A DNA stretch of 64,000 nt from CAZLIC01 sp964559535 (GCA_964559535.1 CAZLIC010000006.1:1-64000); one strand, 5' to 3'. Counted from the stretch's first letter, positions 44,097 to 53,154 are shown. Notes: generated by a model from the letters alone, not told the origin. Made by a program: numbers and translations.

Positions 44097-45140
44097 TCAG
44101 GTGGCGGCCCGGCTTTCCCCGCACACCTCACACCCCGCCCGCCGCTCCACCGCGATGACCCGCGTTTCCGCATAAAGCGCATCGTGAATCATCAGCCGCC
44201 CGCGCAGCACCTCGCCGGCGCCCGTCAGCAGCTTCACCGCCTCCATCGCCATCATCGCGCCGATGATGCCGGGCAGGGGGGCGGCCACGCCGGCCTCGGC
44301 GCAGGTGGGGACCATGCCGGGGGCGGGGCGGACGGGGAAGACGCAGGCGTAGCAAGGGCCGCCACCGCCCGGATGCCAGACCGACAGTTGCCCCTCCCAC
44401 TGGGTGATCGCCCCGCCGATCAGCGGCAGGCCGAGCTTCACGCAAACCTCATTGGCCAGATAGCGGGTGTCGAAGTTGTCGGAGCCGTCCAGCACAAGGT
44501 CGTAGTCGGCGAACAGGTCGGCGGCGATTTCCGCCGTGAGGCGGCGTTTGTAGGGGCGCACGGCGACATGGGGGTTCAGGGCCAGCATGGCTTTTTCGGC
44601 GGAAAACACCTTGGGCATGCCGGTGCGGTCTTCGGCATGGATGATCTGGCGCTGCAGGTTCGAGGTCTCGACCTCGTCATCGTCGATCACCCCTATGGTG
44701 CCGACCCCGGCCGCCGCCAGATACATCAGCGCAGGCGACCCCAGCCCGCCCGCGCCGATCACCAGCACGCGTGCCTGTTTCAGCTTGCGCTGCCCCGCCC
44801 CGCCGATTTCGCGCAGGATGATGTGGCGGGCATAGCGGGGCAACTCGCCCGGGGCGAAGGGGCCCTTCTGTTCGGGCACAGGGGGCTCGGCACGGCGGTG
44901 CAGGCGGGTCAGAAGGCGGCGATAGCCCAGCACCCCCGCAACGACCAGCGCCAGCACCAGCCAGGCGCGCACGTCGCCGCCGGTGTTCACGCGCAGCGGA
45001 TGGGTGGCGGGCAGGGCGAGGTGGGTCACCACCATCACCAGCCACAGCCCGACCAGAAGCGTGGTGCGCTGCCCGGCCGACAGTCCGATGCGCGCGCCGC
45101 CGAACCACAGCCCCACGGCCAGCAGCAGCACCCAACCCAT
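44097..45140 (-). CDS. moeB: HesA/MoeB/ThiF-family adenylyltransferase with N-terminal membrane segment
   Basis: 347 residues. About 75 N-terminal residues form two or three membrane helices (MGWVLLLAVGLWFGG; TTLLVGLWLVMVVTHLALP; WLVLALVVAGVLGYRR). The E1-like domain follows: RYARHIILREIGGAGQRKL, ATP-binding VLVIGAGGLGSPALMYLAAA, the zinc Cys pairs CYACVFP and CEVCGE. It adenylates a sulfur carrier (MoaD/ThiS type) for molybdopterin or thiamine sulfur. The start overlaps the dut stop (TGATG), so it is in the coaBC-dut-moeB run. Confidence 0.88.
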   Translation of the reverse strand: MGWVLLLAVGLWFGGARIGLSAGQRTTLLVGLWLVMVVTHLALPATHPLRVNTGGDVRAWLVLALVVAGVLGYRRLLTRLHRRAEPPVPEQKGPFAPGELPRYARHIILREIGGAGQRKLKQARVLVIGAGGLGSPALMYLAAAGVGTIGVIDDDEVETSNLQRQIIHAEDRTGMPKVFSAEKAMLALNPHVAVRPYKRRLTAEIAADLFADYDLVLDGSDNFDTRYLANEVCVKLGLPLIGGAITQWEGQLSVWHPGGGGPCYACVFPVRPAPGMVPTCAEAGVAAPLPGIIGAMMAMEAVKLLTGAGEVLRGRLMIHDALYAETRVIAVERRAGCEVCGESRAAT

Positions 45141-45607
45141 CAGGTGCGCCCCGTGGACCCGAAGCCGCCCGCGCCCCGCGCGGTGTCGGACAAGCGGTCG
45201 GTCATCATGAACACCGCCTGCACCACCGGCGACACCACCGCCTGCGCGATGCGGTCGCCGTGGGCCACTGTGAAGGGGGTGTCCGACAGGTTCACCAGCG
45301 CCACCCCCAGCGGCCCGCGATAGTCGGCGTCGATGGTGGCGGGGGTGTTGGGCAGGGTGATGCCATGGGTCAGCGCCAGGCCCGAGCGCGGGCGGATCTG
45401 CATCTCGAAACCGGGGGGGATTTCCACCCGCAGGCCGGTGGGGATGATGCGGCGTTCCATCGGGCGCAGGGTGATGCCTGCGGCGCGGTCACCGGGCGCA
45501 AGGTTCGCGCGGATGTCGGCGCCTGCGGCGCCGGATGTGGCATAGGCGGGCAGCGGCACGGCTGCGTCGGCCCAGTCTTCGCGCAGGATCAGCACGGTGG
45601 GGGTCAT
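45140..45607 (-). CDS. dut: Deoxyuridine 5'-triphosphate nucleotidohydrolase (dUTPase)
   Basis: 155 residues. The trimeric dUTPase motifs are complete: ATSGAAGADIRA (motif 1), MQIRPRSGLALTHGI (2), NTPATIDADYRGPLGVALVN (3), GDRIAQAVVSPV (4) and the C-terminal RGAGGFGSTG (5). It cleaves dUTP to dUMP and keeps uracil out of DNA. The start at 45607 has no competing family start. The upstream gene is coaBC, with two AT-rich hairpins between. Confidence 0.95.
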   Translation of the reverse strand: MTPTVLILREDWADAAVPLPAYATSGAAGADIRANLAPGDRAAGITLRPMERRIIPTGLRVEIPPGFEMQIRPRSGLALTHGITLPNTPATIDADYRGPLGVALVNLSDTPFTVAHGDRIAQAVVSPVVQAVFMMTDRLSDTARGAGGFGSTGRT

Positions 45608-45632
45608 GCGCAACCGCCGCGCCGCCGCAACC

Positions 45633-45683
45633 CAAGAATTTTCAAGAAAAATTCTTGCCAATTTTCTTTCTTCAAGAAAATTG
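45633..45683. repeat. Two adjacent AT-rich hairpins between coaBC and dut
   Basis: Two perfect 10-bp stems with 5-base loops lie one base apart: 45633-45642 with 45648-45657 and 45659-45668 with 45674-45683. They are AT-rich in a GC-rich neighbourhood. Possible RNA processing or stabilising structures, or a protein-binding site between coaBC and dut. Confidence 0.75.
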
Positions 45684-45692
45684 TGGCGCACC

Positions 45693-46883
45693 TCATGCCA
45701 GGGCTTCCGCCACACGCAACGCCAGCCGACGCGCCACCGCCTCTTTCGCCATGCGCGGCCAGGACTCGGCCCCCGCGGCATCGATCACCGTCACGGCATT
45801 CTCGGACCCGCCCATGATGCCGGTGCCGGGCGAAACGTCATTCGCCACGATCCAGTCGCAGCCCTTGCGCAGCCGTTTGGCGGTGGCATGGGCCAGCACG
45901 TCGGACGTTTCGGCGGCAAAGCCCACCACCAGCCGCGGCCGCATCGCGTGGCGCGCAACGGTTGCCAGGATGTCGGGGTTTTCCGTCAGGTGCAGGGCGG
46001 GGGGCTGGCCCGACCCGTCTTTCTTGATCTTCTCGCCCGCGGCCTGCACGTGCCAGTCGGCCACCGCCGCGGCCATCACCGCGGCATCGGCGGGCAGCGC
46101 GGCCATTGCCGCGTGCAGCATCTGCGCTGCCGTTTCCACCCGCACCACGGCCATGCCCTGCGGCGGGGGCACGGTGGCGGGGCCGGTGACAAACGTCACC
46201 CGCGCGCCAAGGTCGCGGCAGGCCGCGGCAATCGCCGTGCCCTGCGCGCCCGAGGAGCGGTTGGCGATGTAGCGCACAGGGTCAATCGGTTCGTGCGTGG
46301 GGCCCGAGGTCACCAGCACGTGCCGCCCCTTCAGCGGCCCGTTGCCCAACGCCGCGCGGATGGCCGCCACAATCTCGGCCGGTTCCGCCATGCGCCCCGG
46401 CCCGTATTCGCCGCAGGCCATGTCGCCCTCGTTCGGCCCCACGGTCAGCACGCCATCGGCTGCAAGCTGCGCCAGGTTGCGCTGCGTAGCGGGGTGCTGC
46501 CACATGCGCAGGTTCATCGCCGGGGCGATCAGCACGCGCTTGTCTGTGGCCAGAAGAAGTGTCGAGGCCAGATCATCGGCTCGGCCCTGCGCCATTTTTG
46601 CCATCAGGTCGGCCGTGGCCGGGGCCACCGCCAGCAGGTCAGCGGCGCGCGACAGCTGGATGTGGCCCATCTCGGCCTCGGCGGTCAGGTCGAAAAGGTC
46701 CGTATGCACCTTTGCCCCGGCCAGCGCCGCCAGCGACAGGGGGGTGACGAAATGCACGGCCGCAGCGGTCATCACGGGGGTCACGGATGCCCCCTGCCCG
46801 GTCAGCAGGCGCACCAGTTCCAGCGCCTTGTAGGCGGCAATGCCGCCGCCGACGATCAGAAGGATGCGCTTTCCTGACAGCAT
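45693..46883 (-). CDS. coaBC: Bifunctional phosphopantothenoylcysteine decarboxylase / phosphopantothenate-cysteine ligase
   Basis: 396 residues, two domains. The CoaC flavoprotein half (about 1-185) has GGGIAAYKALELVRLL, PAMNLRMWQHPAT and GDMACGEYGPGRM with the catalytic Cys. The CoaB half has VTSGPTHEPIDPVRYIANRS, VMAAAVADWHV, EKIKK and IVANDV. Together they turn 4'-phosphopantothenate and cysteine into 4'-phosphopantetheine for CoA. First gene of the leftward coaBC-dut-moeB run. Confidence 0.96.
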   Translation of the reverse strand: MLSGKRILLIVGGGIAAYKALELVRLLTGQGASVTPVMTAAAVHFVTPLSLAALAGAKVHTDLFDLTAEAEMGHIQLSRAADLLAVAPATADLMAKMAQGRADDLASTLLLATDKRVLIAPAMNLRMWQHPATQRNLAQLAADGVLTVGPNEGDMACGEYGPGRMAEPAEIVAAIRAALGNGPLKGRHVLVTSGPTHEPIDPVRYIANRSSGAQGTAIAAACRDLGARVTFVTGPATVPPPQGMAVVRVETAAQMLHAAMAALPADAAVMAAAVADWHVQAAGEKIKKDGSGQPPALHLTENPDILATVARHAMRPRLVVGFAAETSDVLAHATAKRLRKGCDWIVANDVSPGTGIMGGSENAVTVIDAAGAESWPRMAKEAVARRLALRVAEALA

Positions 46884-46928
46884 GGCGCAACCCTAGGCGG
46901 GCCGTGCCGGAAACTCAACGCCCCGCGG

Positions 46929-47807
46929 TCAGGCCAGGAAGTGCAGCACCTCGCGCGACTGGCCTTCCAGGTTGCGCCGCATCTTGGCAAAGGCTGCGGC
47001 TTCCAGCTGGCGCACGCGTTCTTTCGACAGGCCCAACTCCTCGCCCAGCGATTCCAGCGTGCGGGGTTCCTCGCGCAGCTTGCGTTCGGCCACGATGTGG
47101 CGCTCGCGCGGGTTCAGCGCGGCCATCGCATTGGCCAGCCAGCCGCGCAGGCGGGCGGCGTCGTGCCGGGTTTCCACCACCTCGGCGGCCTGTTCGCTGT
47201 CATCCTCCAGCGCGTCGATCCATTCGCGCCCGTCCTCGTCGGAAGACTGCGCGGCGTTCAGCGAAAAGTCGCTGCCCGACAGGCGGCCTTCCATCATTTC
47301 CACATCGGCCAGCGGCACACCCACCTCGCGCGCCACCATCTCGCGCAGCTGGTGCGTGTCCAGCGTGACGCCGGCCTGCGACGCCTCGCGCTCCAGCTTG
47401 GCCTGCACGCGGCGCAGGTTGAAGAACAGCGCCTTCTGGCTGCTGGTGCTACCCGTGCGCACCATCGACCAGTTGCGCATCACGTAGTCCTGGATCGAGG
47501 CCTTGATCCACCAGACCGCATAGGTGGAAAACCGCACGCCGCGGTCGGGGTCAAACTTGTCGGCGGCCTTCATCAGGCCAAGGCTGGCCTCCTGGATCAG
47601 GTCGTTCATCGGCGCGCCATAGCGGCGGAACTTGGCGGCCATGCTGATGGCCAGGCGCATGTAGGCGGTGATCAGCCGGTGCAGCGCCTGTTCGTCGCGC
47701 CGGTCGCGCCAGGCATAGGCCAGCTGCGATTCCGTCTCGGCGTCCAGAAGTTCGGCCTTCATCGCTTGGCGCGACATCGTCTGGTCGTTATAGCCGTCGA
47801 ATGCCAT
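46929..47807 (-). CDS. rpoH: RpoH-type alternative sigma factor (probably RpoHII)
   Basis: 292 residues. Sigma-70 regions 2 to 4 are complete: ITAYMRLAISMAAKFRRYGA, NDLIQEASLGLMKAADKFDP (2.2), VRFSTYAVWWIKASIQDYVM (2.3-2.4), the RpoH-box-like segment WSMVRTGSTSSQKALFFNLR, and region 4.2 TLESLGEELGLSKERVRQLE. Rhodobacter species have two RpoH proteins; the MAFDGYNDQTMSRQAMKAEL start looks like RpoHII, which serves singlet-oxygen and stress responses. Start at 47807; it diverges from cobU with 52 bases between. Confidence 0.93.
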   Translation of the reverse strand: MAFDGYNDQTMSRQAMKAELLDAETESQLAYAWRDRRDEQALHRLITAYMRLAISMAAKFRRYGAPMNDLIQEASLGLMKAADKFDPDRGVRFSTYAVWWIKASIQDYVMRNWSMVRTGSTSSQKALFFNLRRVQAKLEREASQAGVTLDTHQLREMVAREVGVPLADVEMMEGRLSGSDFSLNAAQSSDEDGREWIDALEDDSEQAAEVVETRHDAARLRGWLANAMAALNPRERHIVAERKLREEPRTLESLGEELGLSKERVRQLEAAAFAKMRRNLEGQSREVLHFLA

Positions 47808-47859
47808 GTGACCCCCTGTCAACAGATCGACCGTTTGCCAATTGTTACGAAGGTGTGTC

Positions 47860-48429
47860 GTGACCGGATCACCCGCGCAGGAAAATTTCGTGCTGCCACC
47901 CTTGACGGTTGTGATCGGCGGCGCGCGGTCGGGCAAGTCGCGTCTGGCCGAACGGCTGGTGCGCGAAACCGGGCTGCCGCGGGTCTATGTCGCCACGGCC
48001 GAGGCCTGGGATGACGAGATGCGCGACCGCATCGCCGCGCACCGCGACGGGCGGGTACTGGACGGTTGGACCACGGTCGAGGCGCCGCGCGACCTGGCGG
48101 GGGCGCTGGCGGGGGTGCCCGTGGGATCGGCAGTGCTGGTGGATTGCGCCACGCTGTGGCTGTCCAACCACCTGCTGGACGGCGCCGATCTGGCGGCGCA
48201 GGAAGACGCGCTGATGGCAGCGCTGGCCGCCTGCGCGTCGCCGGTGGTGGTGGTGACGAACGAGGTGGGGCTGTCGGTGGTGCCCGACAACGCGCTGGCG
48301 CGGGCCTTCCGCGATGCACAGGGGCGGCTGAACCAGCGGCTTGCGGCACAGGCGGGGCTGGCGGTGGCGGTGTGGGCGGGCCTGCCGGTGGTGCTGAAGG
48401 GGCAGTTGCCGCAGGGGTTTTCGGCATGA
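47860..48429 (+). CDS. cobU: Adenosylcobinamide kinase / guanylyltransferase
   Basis: About 189 residues. P-loop LTVVIGGARSGKSRLAERLV, then PRVYVATAEAWDDEMRDRIA with the RIxxHRxxR guanylylation region, VDCATLWLSNHLL and VTNEVGLSVVPDNALARAFR are diagnostic of CobU/CobP. It phosphorylates adenosylcobinamide and transfers GMP in cobalamin nucleotide-loop assembly. GTG start at 47860 follows GAAGGTG; a later GTG (47893) is possible. Coupled to the next gene by ATGA overlap. Confidence 0.92.
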   Translation: MTGSPAQENFVLPPLTVVIGGARSGKSRLAERLVRETGLPRVYVATAEAWDDEMRDRIAAHRDGRVLDGWTTVEAPRDLAGALAGVPVGSAVLVDCATLWLSNHLLDGADLAAQEDALMAALAACASPVVVVTNEVGLSVVPDNALARAFRDAQGRLNQRLAAQAGLAVAVWAGLPVVLKGQLPQGFSA

Positions 48430-49004
48430 CGCGCATCTGGTGGGTGCGCCATGGCCCGACACATGCCAAGGCCTTTGCCGGCTGGCGCGACATTCCGGCC
48501 GACCTGTCGGACCGGGCCGCGCTGGACCGGTTGCATCGGCACCTGCCAGGCGGTGCCGTGCTGGTGTCGTCCGACCTGTCGCGCGCGGTGTCCACGGCGG
48601 ACGCCATCGCCACTGGCCGCCACAGGCTGCCGCACGACCCCGCCCTGCGCGAGTTCCACTTCGGCGACTGGGACGGGATGGAATGGGCCGAGGTCAGCAC
48701 GCGCTGGCCCGTCCTGTCGCGCGCCTATTGGGAGACGCCGGGCGATGTGGCCGCCCCGGGCGGCGAAAGCTGGAATGCCGCCGCCGTTCGCATCAGCGCC
48801 GCCGCCGACGCGCTGGCCCTGCGCCACGCAGGGCAAGACATCGTGGCCGTCGCGCATTTTGGCGCCATTCTTACGCAATATGCCCGTGCGGCGGGACTGC
48901 AACCCGACCAGGCGCTGGCACAGCGGATCGACAACCTGTCGGTCACCTGCCTGCGGCACGACGGTGCCCGCTGGTCGGTGCATTCGGTCAATCACCTCCC
49001 GTGA
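48426..49004 (+). CDS. Histidine phosphatase-family protein (CobC-like)
   Basis: 192 residues. The phosphohistidine signature is WWVRHGPTHAK at the N-terminus; SSDLSRAVSTADAIA, LREFHFGDWDGMEWAEV and VAVAHFGAI complete the phosphoglycerate-mutase fold. Translational coupling to cobU suggests alpha-ribazole phosphatase (CobC) activity in B12 synthesis. That link is inference; the family also includes many other phosphatases. Confidence 0.85.
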   Translation: MTRIWWVRHGPTHAKAFAGWRDIPADLSDRAALDRLHRHLPGGAVLVSSDLSRAVSTADAIATGRHRLPHDPALREFHFGDWDGMEWAEVSTRWPVLSRAYWETPGDVAAPGGESWNAAAVRISAAADALALRHAGQDIVAVAHFGAILTQYARAAGLQPDQALAQRIDNLSVTCLRHDGARWSVHSVNHLP

Positions 49005-49079
49005 TGACCGGTCGCACAAACTATCGCTTTCCGTTGGCCCCACGGCCCGGGTAACTGCGGCAAAACCAGGGGACCTCAG

Positions 49080-49952
49080 ATGACCTATGACCTTGTGATC
49101 GGTGACCGCGCCTATTCCAGCTGGAGCTTGCGCGGCTGGCTGTTGTTCGACGCCTTCGGGATTGGGGTGAAGACGCACCTTGCCCGGCTCTATTCCGACG
49201 AACTGCCCACCCTGCTGCGCGACTATCCCCCCGCCCGCACCGCCCCCACCATGCGCGCGCCTGACGGCAGCGTGGTGCCCGAGACCATCGCGATTGCCGA
49301 GGAACTGGCCACCCGCCACCCTGACGCGGGGATCTGGCCCACCGACCCCCGCGCGCGCGCCACTGCCCGGGTGCTGGCCGCCGAGATGCACGCAGGCTTT
49401 GGCGCGCTGCGGTCGCACTGCCCGATGAACCTGCGCGTCAGCTACACCGACTGCGCCCCGACGCCCGAGGTGCTGGCCGACCTGCAGCGGCTGGACACCA
49501 TCTGGGCCTGGGCGCGCGACACCACCGGGGCCGCTGGCCCCTGGCTGTGCGGTGCCTATTCCGCCGCCGATGCCTTCTTCGCCCCCGTCGCCACCCGCAT
49601 TGCCACCTACAACCTGCCGGTGAGCGAAGCGGCCATGGCCTATGTGCAGGCCCACCTCGCGCACCCCTCGTTCCGCCGCTGGCGCGCGATGGGCCTGGTG
49701 GACCTGCCCGACCAACCCTACTACCGCCGCGACTGGCCCACCCGCCCCTGGCCCGGCCCGGAACCGCTGCCCGCCCGGGCGGTGGAAGGGACCGAGGCCG
49801 AAAACACCGCCTGCCCCTACGCGGGCAAGCCGGTGACGCATGTGCTGGAGCTGGACGGCCGCCGTTTCGGGTTCTGCAACGCGTTTTGCCGCGACAAGAC
49901 GGTGGCCGACCCGGCGGCCTGGCCGAAGTTCATGGCGCTTCACACTTCGTAA
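49080..49952 (+). CDS. Glutathione S-transferase with C-terminal TRASH-like zinc motif
   Basis: 290 residues. Residues 1-80 are a thioredoxin-like GST N-domain (LVIGDRAYSSWSLRGWLLFD, PETIAIAEELA), 95-210 the helical C-domain with WLCGAYSAADAFFAPVATR. Beyond the usual end, a ~50-residue tail carries C245-x20-C266-x3-C270 (starting CPYAGKPV and ending GFCNAFCRDK), the spacing of TRASH/YHS-type metal-binding motifs. Substrate and metal unknown. Separate from the cobU pair; a 75-base gap precedes it. Confidence 0.87.
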   Translation: MTYDLVIGDRAYSSWSLRGWLLFDAFGIGVKTHLARLYSDELPTLLRDYPPARTAPTMRAPDGSVVPETIAIAEELATRHPDAGIWPTDPRARATARVLAAEMHAGFGALRSHCPMNLRVSYTDCAPTPEVLADLQRLDTIWAWARDTTGAAGPWLCGAYSAADAFFAPVATRIATYNLPVSEAAMAYVQAHLAHPSFRRWRAMGLVDLPDQPYYRRDWPTRPWPGPEPLPARAVEGTEAENTACPYAGKPVTHVLELDGRRFGFCNAFCRDKTVADPAAWPKFMALHTS

Positions 49953-49997
49953 ACCATTCGCCCCTACCCGTTAACGAAGGTTTACGGGGGGGCGGGA

Positions 49998-51512
49998 ATG
50001 GTCGCGCGGGCCTATACGGTGGCCTTCGAAGGGGTCGAGGCGCGGCTGGTCGAGGTGCAATGCGCGGTGGCGGCGGGAATGCCGAACTTTGCCGTGGTGG
50101 GCCTGCCCGACAAGGCGGTGACCGAGGCGAAAGAGCGGGTGAAGGCCGCGCTGAACGCCATGTCCATCGCGCTGCCATCGAAGCGCATCACCGTGAACCT
50201 GGCGCCCGCCGACCTGCCGAAAGAGGGGTCGCACTTCGACCTGCCCATCGCGCTGGCGCTGCTGGCGGCGCTGGAGATCATCCCGAAGGACATGGTTGAG
50301 GATACCGTGGCGCTGGGCGAACTGTCGCTGGACGGCCGCCTGATGCCAGTGGCGGGCGCTTTGCCTGCTGCAATGGCCGCGGCCGAGGACGACCGCGCGC
50401 TTCTCTGCCCGCGCGCCTGCGGGGCCGAGGCCGCCTGGGTGGGCGGCTGCCGCGTGCTGGGCGCCGCCTCGCTGGACGAGGTGGTGCGCCACTACACCGG
50501 TCAGTCGCCGCTCTCGGCTTGCGAACCCGGCGAGGTGGTGACCGACCCGCAGCACCGCGACCTGCGCGACGTGAAGGGGCAGGAACGCGCCAAGCGCGCG
50601 CTGGAAATCGCCGCGGCGGGGCGGCACCACCTGATCATGGTGGGCTCGCCCGGTTCGGGCAAATCCATGCTGGCGGCGCGGCTGCCGGGCATCCTGCCGC
50701 CCTTGTCGGCGGTGGAAGCCCTGGAAACCTCGATGATCCACTCGCTGGCAGGGCTTTTGTCCGAAGGCGGCATCAGCCGCACAAGGCCGTTCTGCGAGCC
50801 GCACCACACCGCATCCATGGCCGCCATCGTGGGCGGCGGCAAGGGCGCGAAACCCGGCCAGATCAGCCTAGCGCACAACGGCGTGCTGTTCATGGACGAG
50901 TTCCCCGAGTTTCCCCGTGCCGTTCTGGAAACCCTGCGCCAGCCCATCGAGACCGGCGAGGTGGTGGTGGCCCGCGCCAACGCCCATGTCCGCTACCCGT
51001 GCCGGTTCCTGCTGGTCGCCGCCGCCAACCCCTGCCGCTGCGGCCACCTGGCCGACGCCGCCCGCGCCTGCACCCGCGCGCCCGCCTGCGGCGAAGACTA
51101 CATCGGCCGCATCTCGGGCCCGCTGATGGACCGCTTCGACCTGCGCGTCGAGGTGCCCCCCGTGGCCTGGGCCGACCTCGACCTGCCCTCCACCGGAGAC
51201 ACCTCGGCCACGGTGGCCGACCGCGTGGCGCGGGCGCGCGCCGTGCAGACCCGCCGCTATGCCGACGCGCCGCAGGTGCGGGTGAATGCCGAGGCCGAGG
51301 GCGCGCTGCTGGAAGAGATCGCCACGCCCGACCCCGAGGGCAAGGCGCTGCTGGTGAAGTTCGCAGAGCGCTTTGGCCTGACCGCCCGCGGCTATCACCG
51401 CGTGCTGCGGGTGGCCCGCACGATTGCCGACCTTGACGGGTCAGCGGATGTGCGCAAGGCGCATGTGGCCGAGGCGGCGGGCTACCGGCTGACAACGCTG
51501 ATCCGGGGGTGA
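49998..51512 (+). CDS. comM: YifB/ComM-type Mg chelatase-like AAA+ ATPase
   Basis: 504 residues. N-terminal Lon-protease-like fold (VEVQCAVAAGMPNFAVVGLP, KRITVNLAPADLPKEGSHFD), central Mg-chelatase AAA+ domain with Walker A MVGSPGSGKSMLAARLP, Walker B GVLFMDEFPEF, and a four-Cys insert (NPCRCGHLADAARACTRAPA). The C-terminal domain ends VAEAAGYRL. ComM is a branch-migration helicase in natural transformation; bacteria without classical competence keep it too. It is the last backbone-type gene before the phage/IS scar. Confidence 0.94.
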   Translation: MVARAYTVAFEGVEARLVEVQCAVAAGMPNFAVVGLPDKAVTEAKERVKAALNAMSIALPSKRITVNLAPADLPKEGSHFDLPIALALLAALEIIPKDMVEDTVALGELSLDGRLMPVAGALPAAMAAAEDDRALLCPRACGAEAAWVGGCRVLGAASLDEVVRHYTGQSPLSACEPGEVVTDPQHRDLRDVKGQERAKRALEIAAAGRHHLIMVGSPGSGKSMLAARLPGILPPLSAVEALETSMIHSLAGLLSEGGISRTRPFCEPHHTASMAAIVGGGKGAKPGQISLAHNGVLFMDEFPEFPRAVLETLRQPIETGEVVVARANAHVRYPCRFLLVAAANPCRCGHLADAARACTRAPACGEDYIGRISGPLMDRFDLRVEVPPVAWADLDLPSTGDTSATVADRVARARAVQTRRYADAPQVRVNAEAEGALLEEIATPDPEGKALLVKFAERFGLTARGYHRVLRVARTIADLDGSADVRKAHVAEAAGYRLTTLIRG

Positions 51513-51732
51513 AGCGGGCCCCCTTGCCGGCCGTTCGGCGTGGTGACGCGGGCGAACCAGGTGGGCAGGTGCGCTATCCCGGGCGGGGAGTGCTGACCGA
51601 TTCGGCCTGCGATTCCGGGGGGTTGGGGCATACTCCCTGCGTACTCTCCACGTACGCCTTACGTCATCCCCTGCGTGCGGGGGTGTAGGGGGTTGGACAG
51701 GGCGGGTTTAAGGGGGGTGAAGGGGGCGGCAG

Positions 51733-51751
51733 GGTGGGTTTTCGACCCACC
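51733..51751. repeat. REP-like palindrome copy A
   Basis: 7-bp arms GGTGGGT/ACCCACC around TTTCG, flanked by CAG. Same design as the serC-serA palindrome, opposite orientation to copies B and C. Confidence 0.6.
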
Positions 51752-51975
51752 GTGGCGCGGTGACCGGCGCCGTTGCCGGTGGGGCGGCAGGCTGGTTCTA
51801 CCGCGACCTCAACGTGCCCGGCTGCTGGAACGATTTACTCCCGGACCCGCCGTCCACGATGCGTCCCATGCGTGGGACAGATCGCGAGGTGAGGAATTTC
51901 AATGGGTTACTGGCGTGGATTCAGGGTTTGGTAACGGATGCGGTGGGGGCGCAGGGGGGTGCGGAGACGTCGAGC

Positions 51976-51994
51976 GGTGGGGAGGAACCCCACC
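51976..51994. repeat. REP-like palindrome copy B
   Basis: 7-bp arms GGTGGGG/CCCCACC around AGGAA, followed by CTACGG, the same 3' flank as the serC-serA palindrome. Confidence 0.65.
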
Positions 51995-52018
51995 CTACGG
52001 GTGCCGGGAGTGACAGAT

Positions 52019-52039
52019 GGTGCGCAATGAATGCGCACC
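52019..52039. repeat. REP-like palindrome copy C
   Basis: 8-bp arms GGTGCGCA/TGCGCACC around ATGAA, followed by CTGCG. It is 24 bases from copy B. Confidence 0.65.
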
Positions 52040-52128
52040 CTGCGTACTTCAACAAGGCCTTCGCCGCCGGGAAGCGCTACTGAAGCGCGCCTTGAGCTGC
52101 GGGGGGCCCGAGCAGAACGAGGCACAAG

Positions 52129-53154
52129 ATGCAGCACTACAACAGCCCGCCCGGCGTCGCGTCCGACATCGGGCCGCAGATGAACACCTTCTACTGGTGG
52201 AAGAAGGCCATCGTCGACGCCCGCAAGGACATGTACTTCATGCCCCTGGCGGATGTGACGAGCATGCCCAAGCACATGGGCAAGCAGATCAAGGTCTATC
52301 AGTATGTTCCCCTGCTCGATGACCGCAACGTCAGCGACCAGGGCATCGACGCCAACGGCGTGACCCTGACCGGGGCGCGCTTCATCATCAGCTTCCCCTC
52401 GCTCAGCCTGGCCGTGGCCAACGCGGGCAAGGCGGCTGCGGTCACCGCGATCAACGACGTTCTGGCCGGGACCTCCGCGCCCGGTGCCGTGGCGGGGGCC
52501 GACGGCTCGGCGGGTGCGGGTCTCGCGACCATCACCCTGACCCGCGCAACGGGGATCTACGCCGATGGCACCAAGCGCGATGCGGTGACGGCGCTGAACC
52601 TGGGCGTGTCGGTGAAAGGCGACTATGGCAACCTCTATGGCTCCTCGAAGGACGTCGGCCCCATCGTGGGCCGTCTGCCGTCGCTGACCGAGAACGGCGG
52701 CCGGGTGAACCGCGTCGGCTTCAAACGCCTGGAACGGATGGCCTCGCTCCAGAAGATGGGGTTCTTCACCGAGTTTACGCAGGAGAGCTTCGACTTCGAC
52801 TCGGACGAGAACCTCTACAACCACACCTCGCGCGAACTGGTGTCGGGGGCGACCCAGCTGACCGAGGCCGTGCTGCAGATCGACCTGCTCCACGGGGCAG
52901 GGACCGTGCTTTATGCCGGTGCTGCCACCAACAACGTGACCATCACGACCGAGGGCGCCGGTGCCGCGATCCTCGACTACGACGACCTGATGCGGCTGAG
53001 CCAGATCCTGGACAACAACCGCACGCCCAAGCAGACCAAGATGATCACCGGGTCGCGGATGATCGACACCAAGGTCATCGAGAAGGGCCGCATCATGTAC
53101 ATCGGCTCGGAACTCGAGCCGCACTTCGGTAATAGCGATAACAGGTCTCGCTGA
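52129..53154 (+). pseudogene. N4-gp56 family major capsid protein, 3'-truncated
   Basis: 341 codons. The N-terminus MQHYNSPPGVASDIGPQMNT with WKKAIVDARKD, then MGKQIKVYQYVPLLDDRNVS, LPSLTENGGRVNRVGFKR and the C-terminal KMITGSRMIDTKVIEKGRIM match N4-gp56-type phage coat proteins. The phage-like reading ends at about SELEPHF (near 53127); the last eight codons are antisense IS orfB sequence. No other phage gene is near, so this is a prophage remnant. GAGGCAC precedes the ATG. Confidence 0.75.

Larger units (their letters stand above)
51513..52128. other. Repeat-rich stretch between comM and the capsid gene
   Basis: 616 bases with no recognisable gene. It is G-rich with short repeats (TGCGTAC/ACGTACG-type words near 51635-51665) and three REP-like palindromes. 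An open frame at 51760-52083 (107 codons, GWFYRDLNVPGCWNDLLPDP inside) passes through two of the palindromes and matches nothing I know; it may be a decayed phage gene. Confidence 0.55.

Noticed and set aside
47808..47859. Cobalamin riboswitch before cobU
   Set aside because: Only 52 bases separate rpoH and cobU, too short for a B12 riboswitch, and no B12 box is seen.
51760..52083. 107-codon open frame before the capsid gene
   Set aside because: No family, runs through two REP-like palindromes, poor start; not called as a gene.
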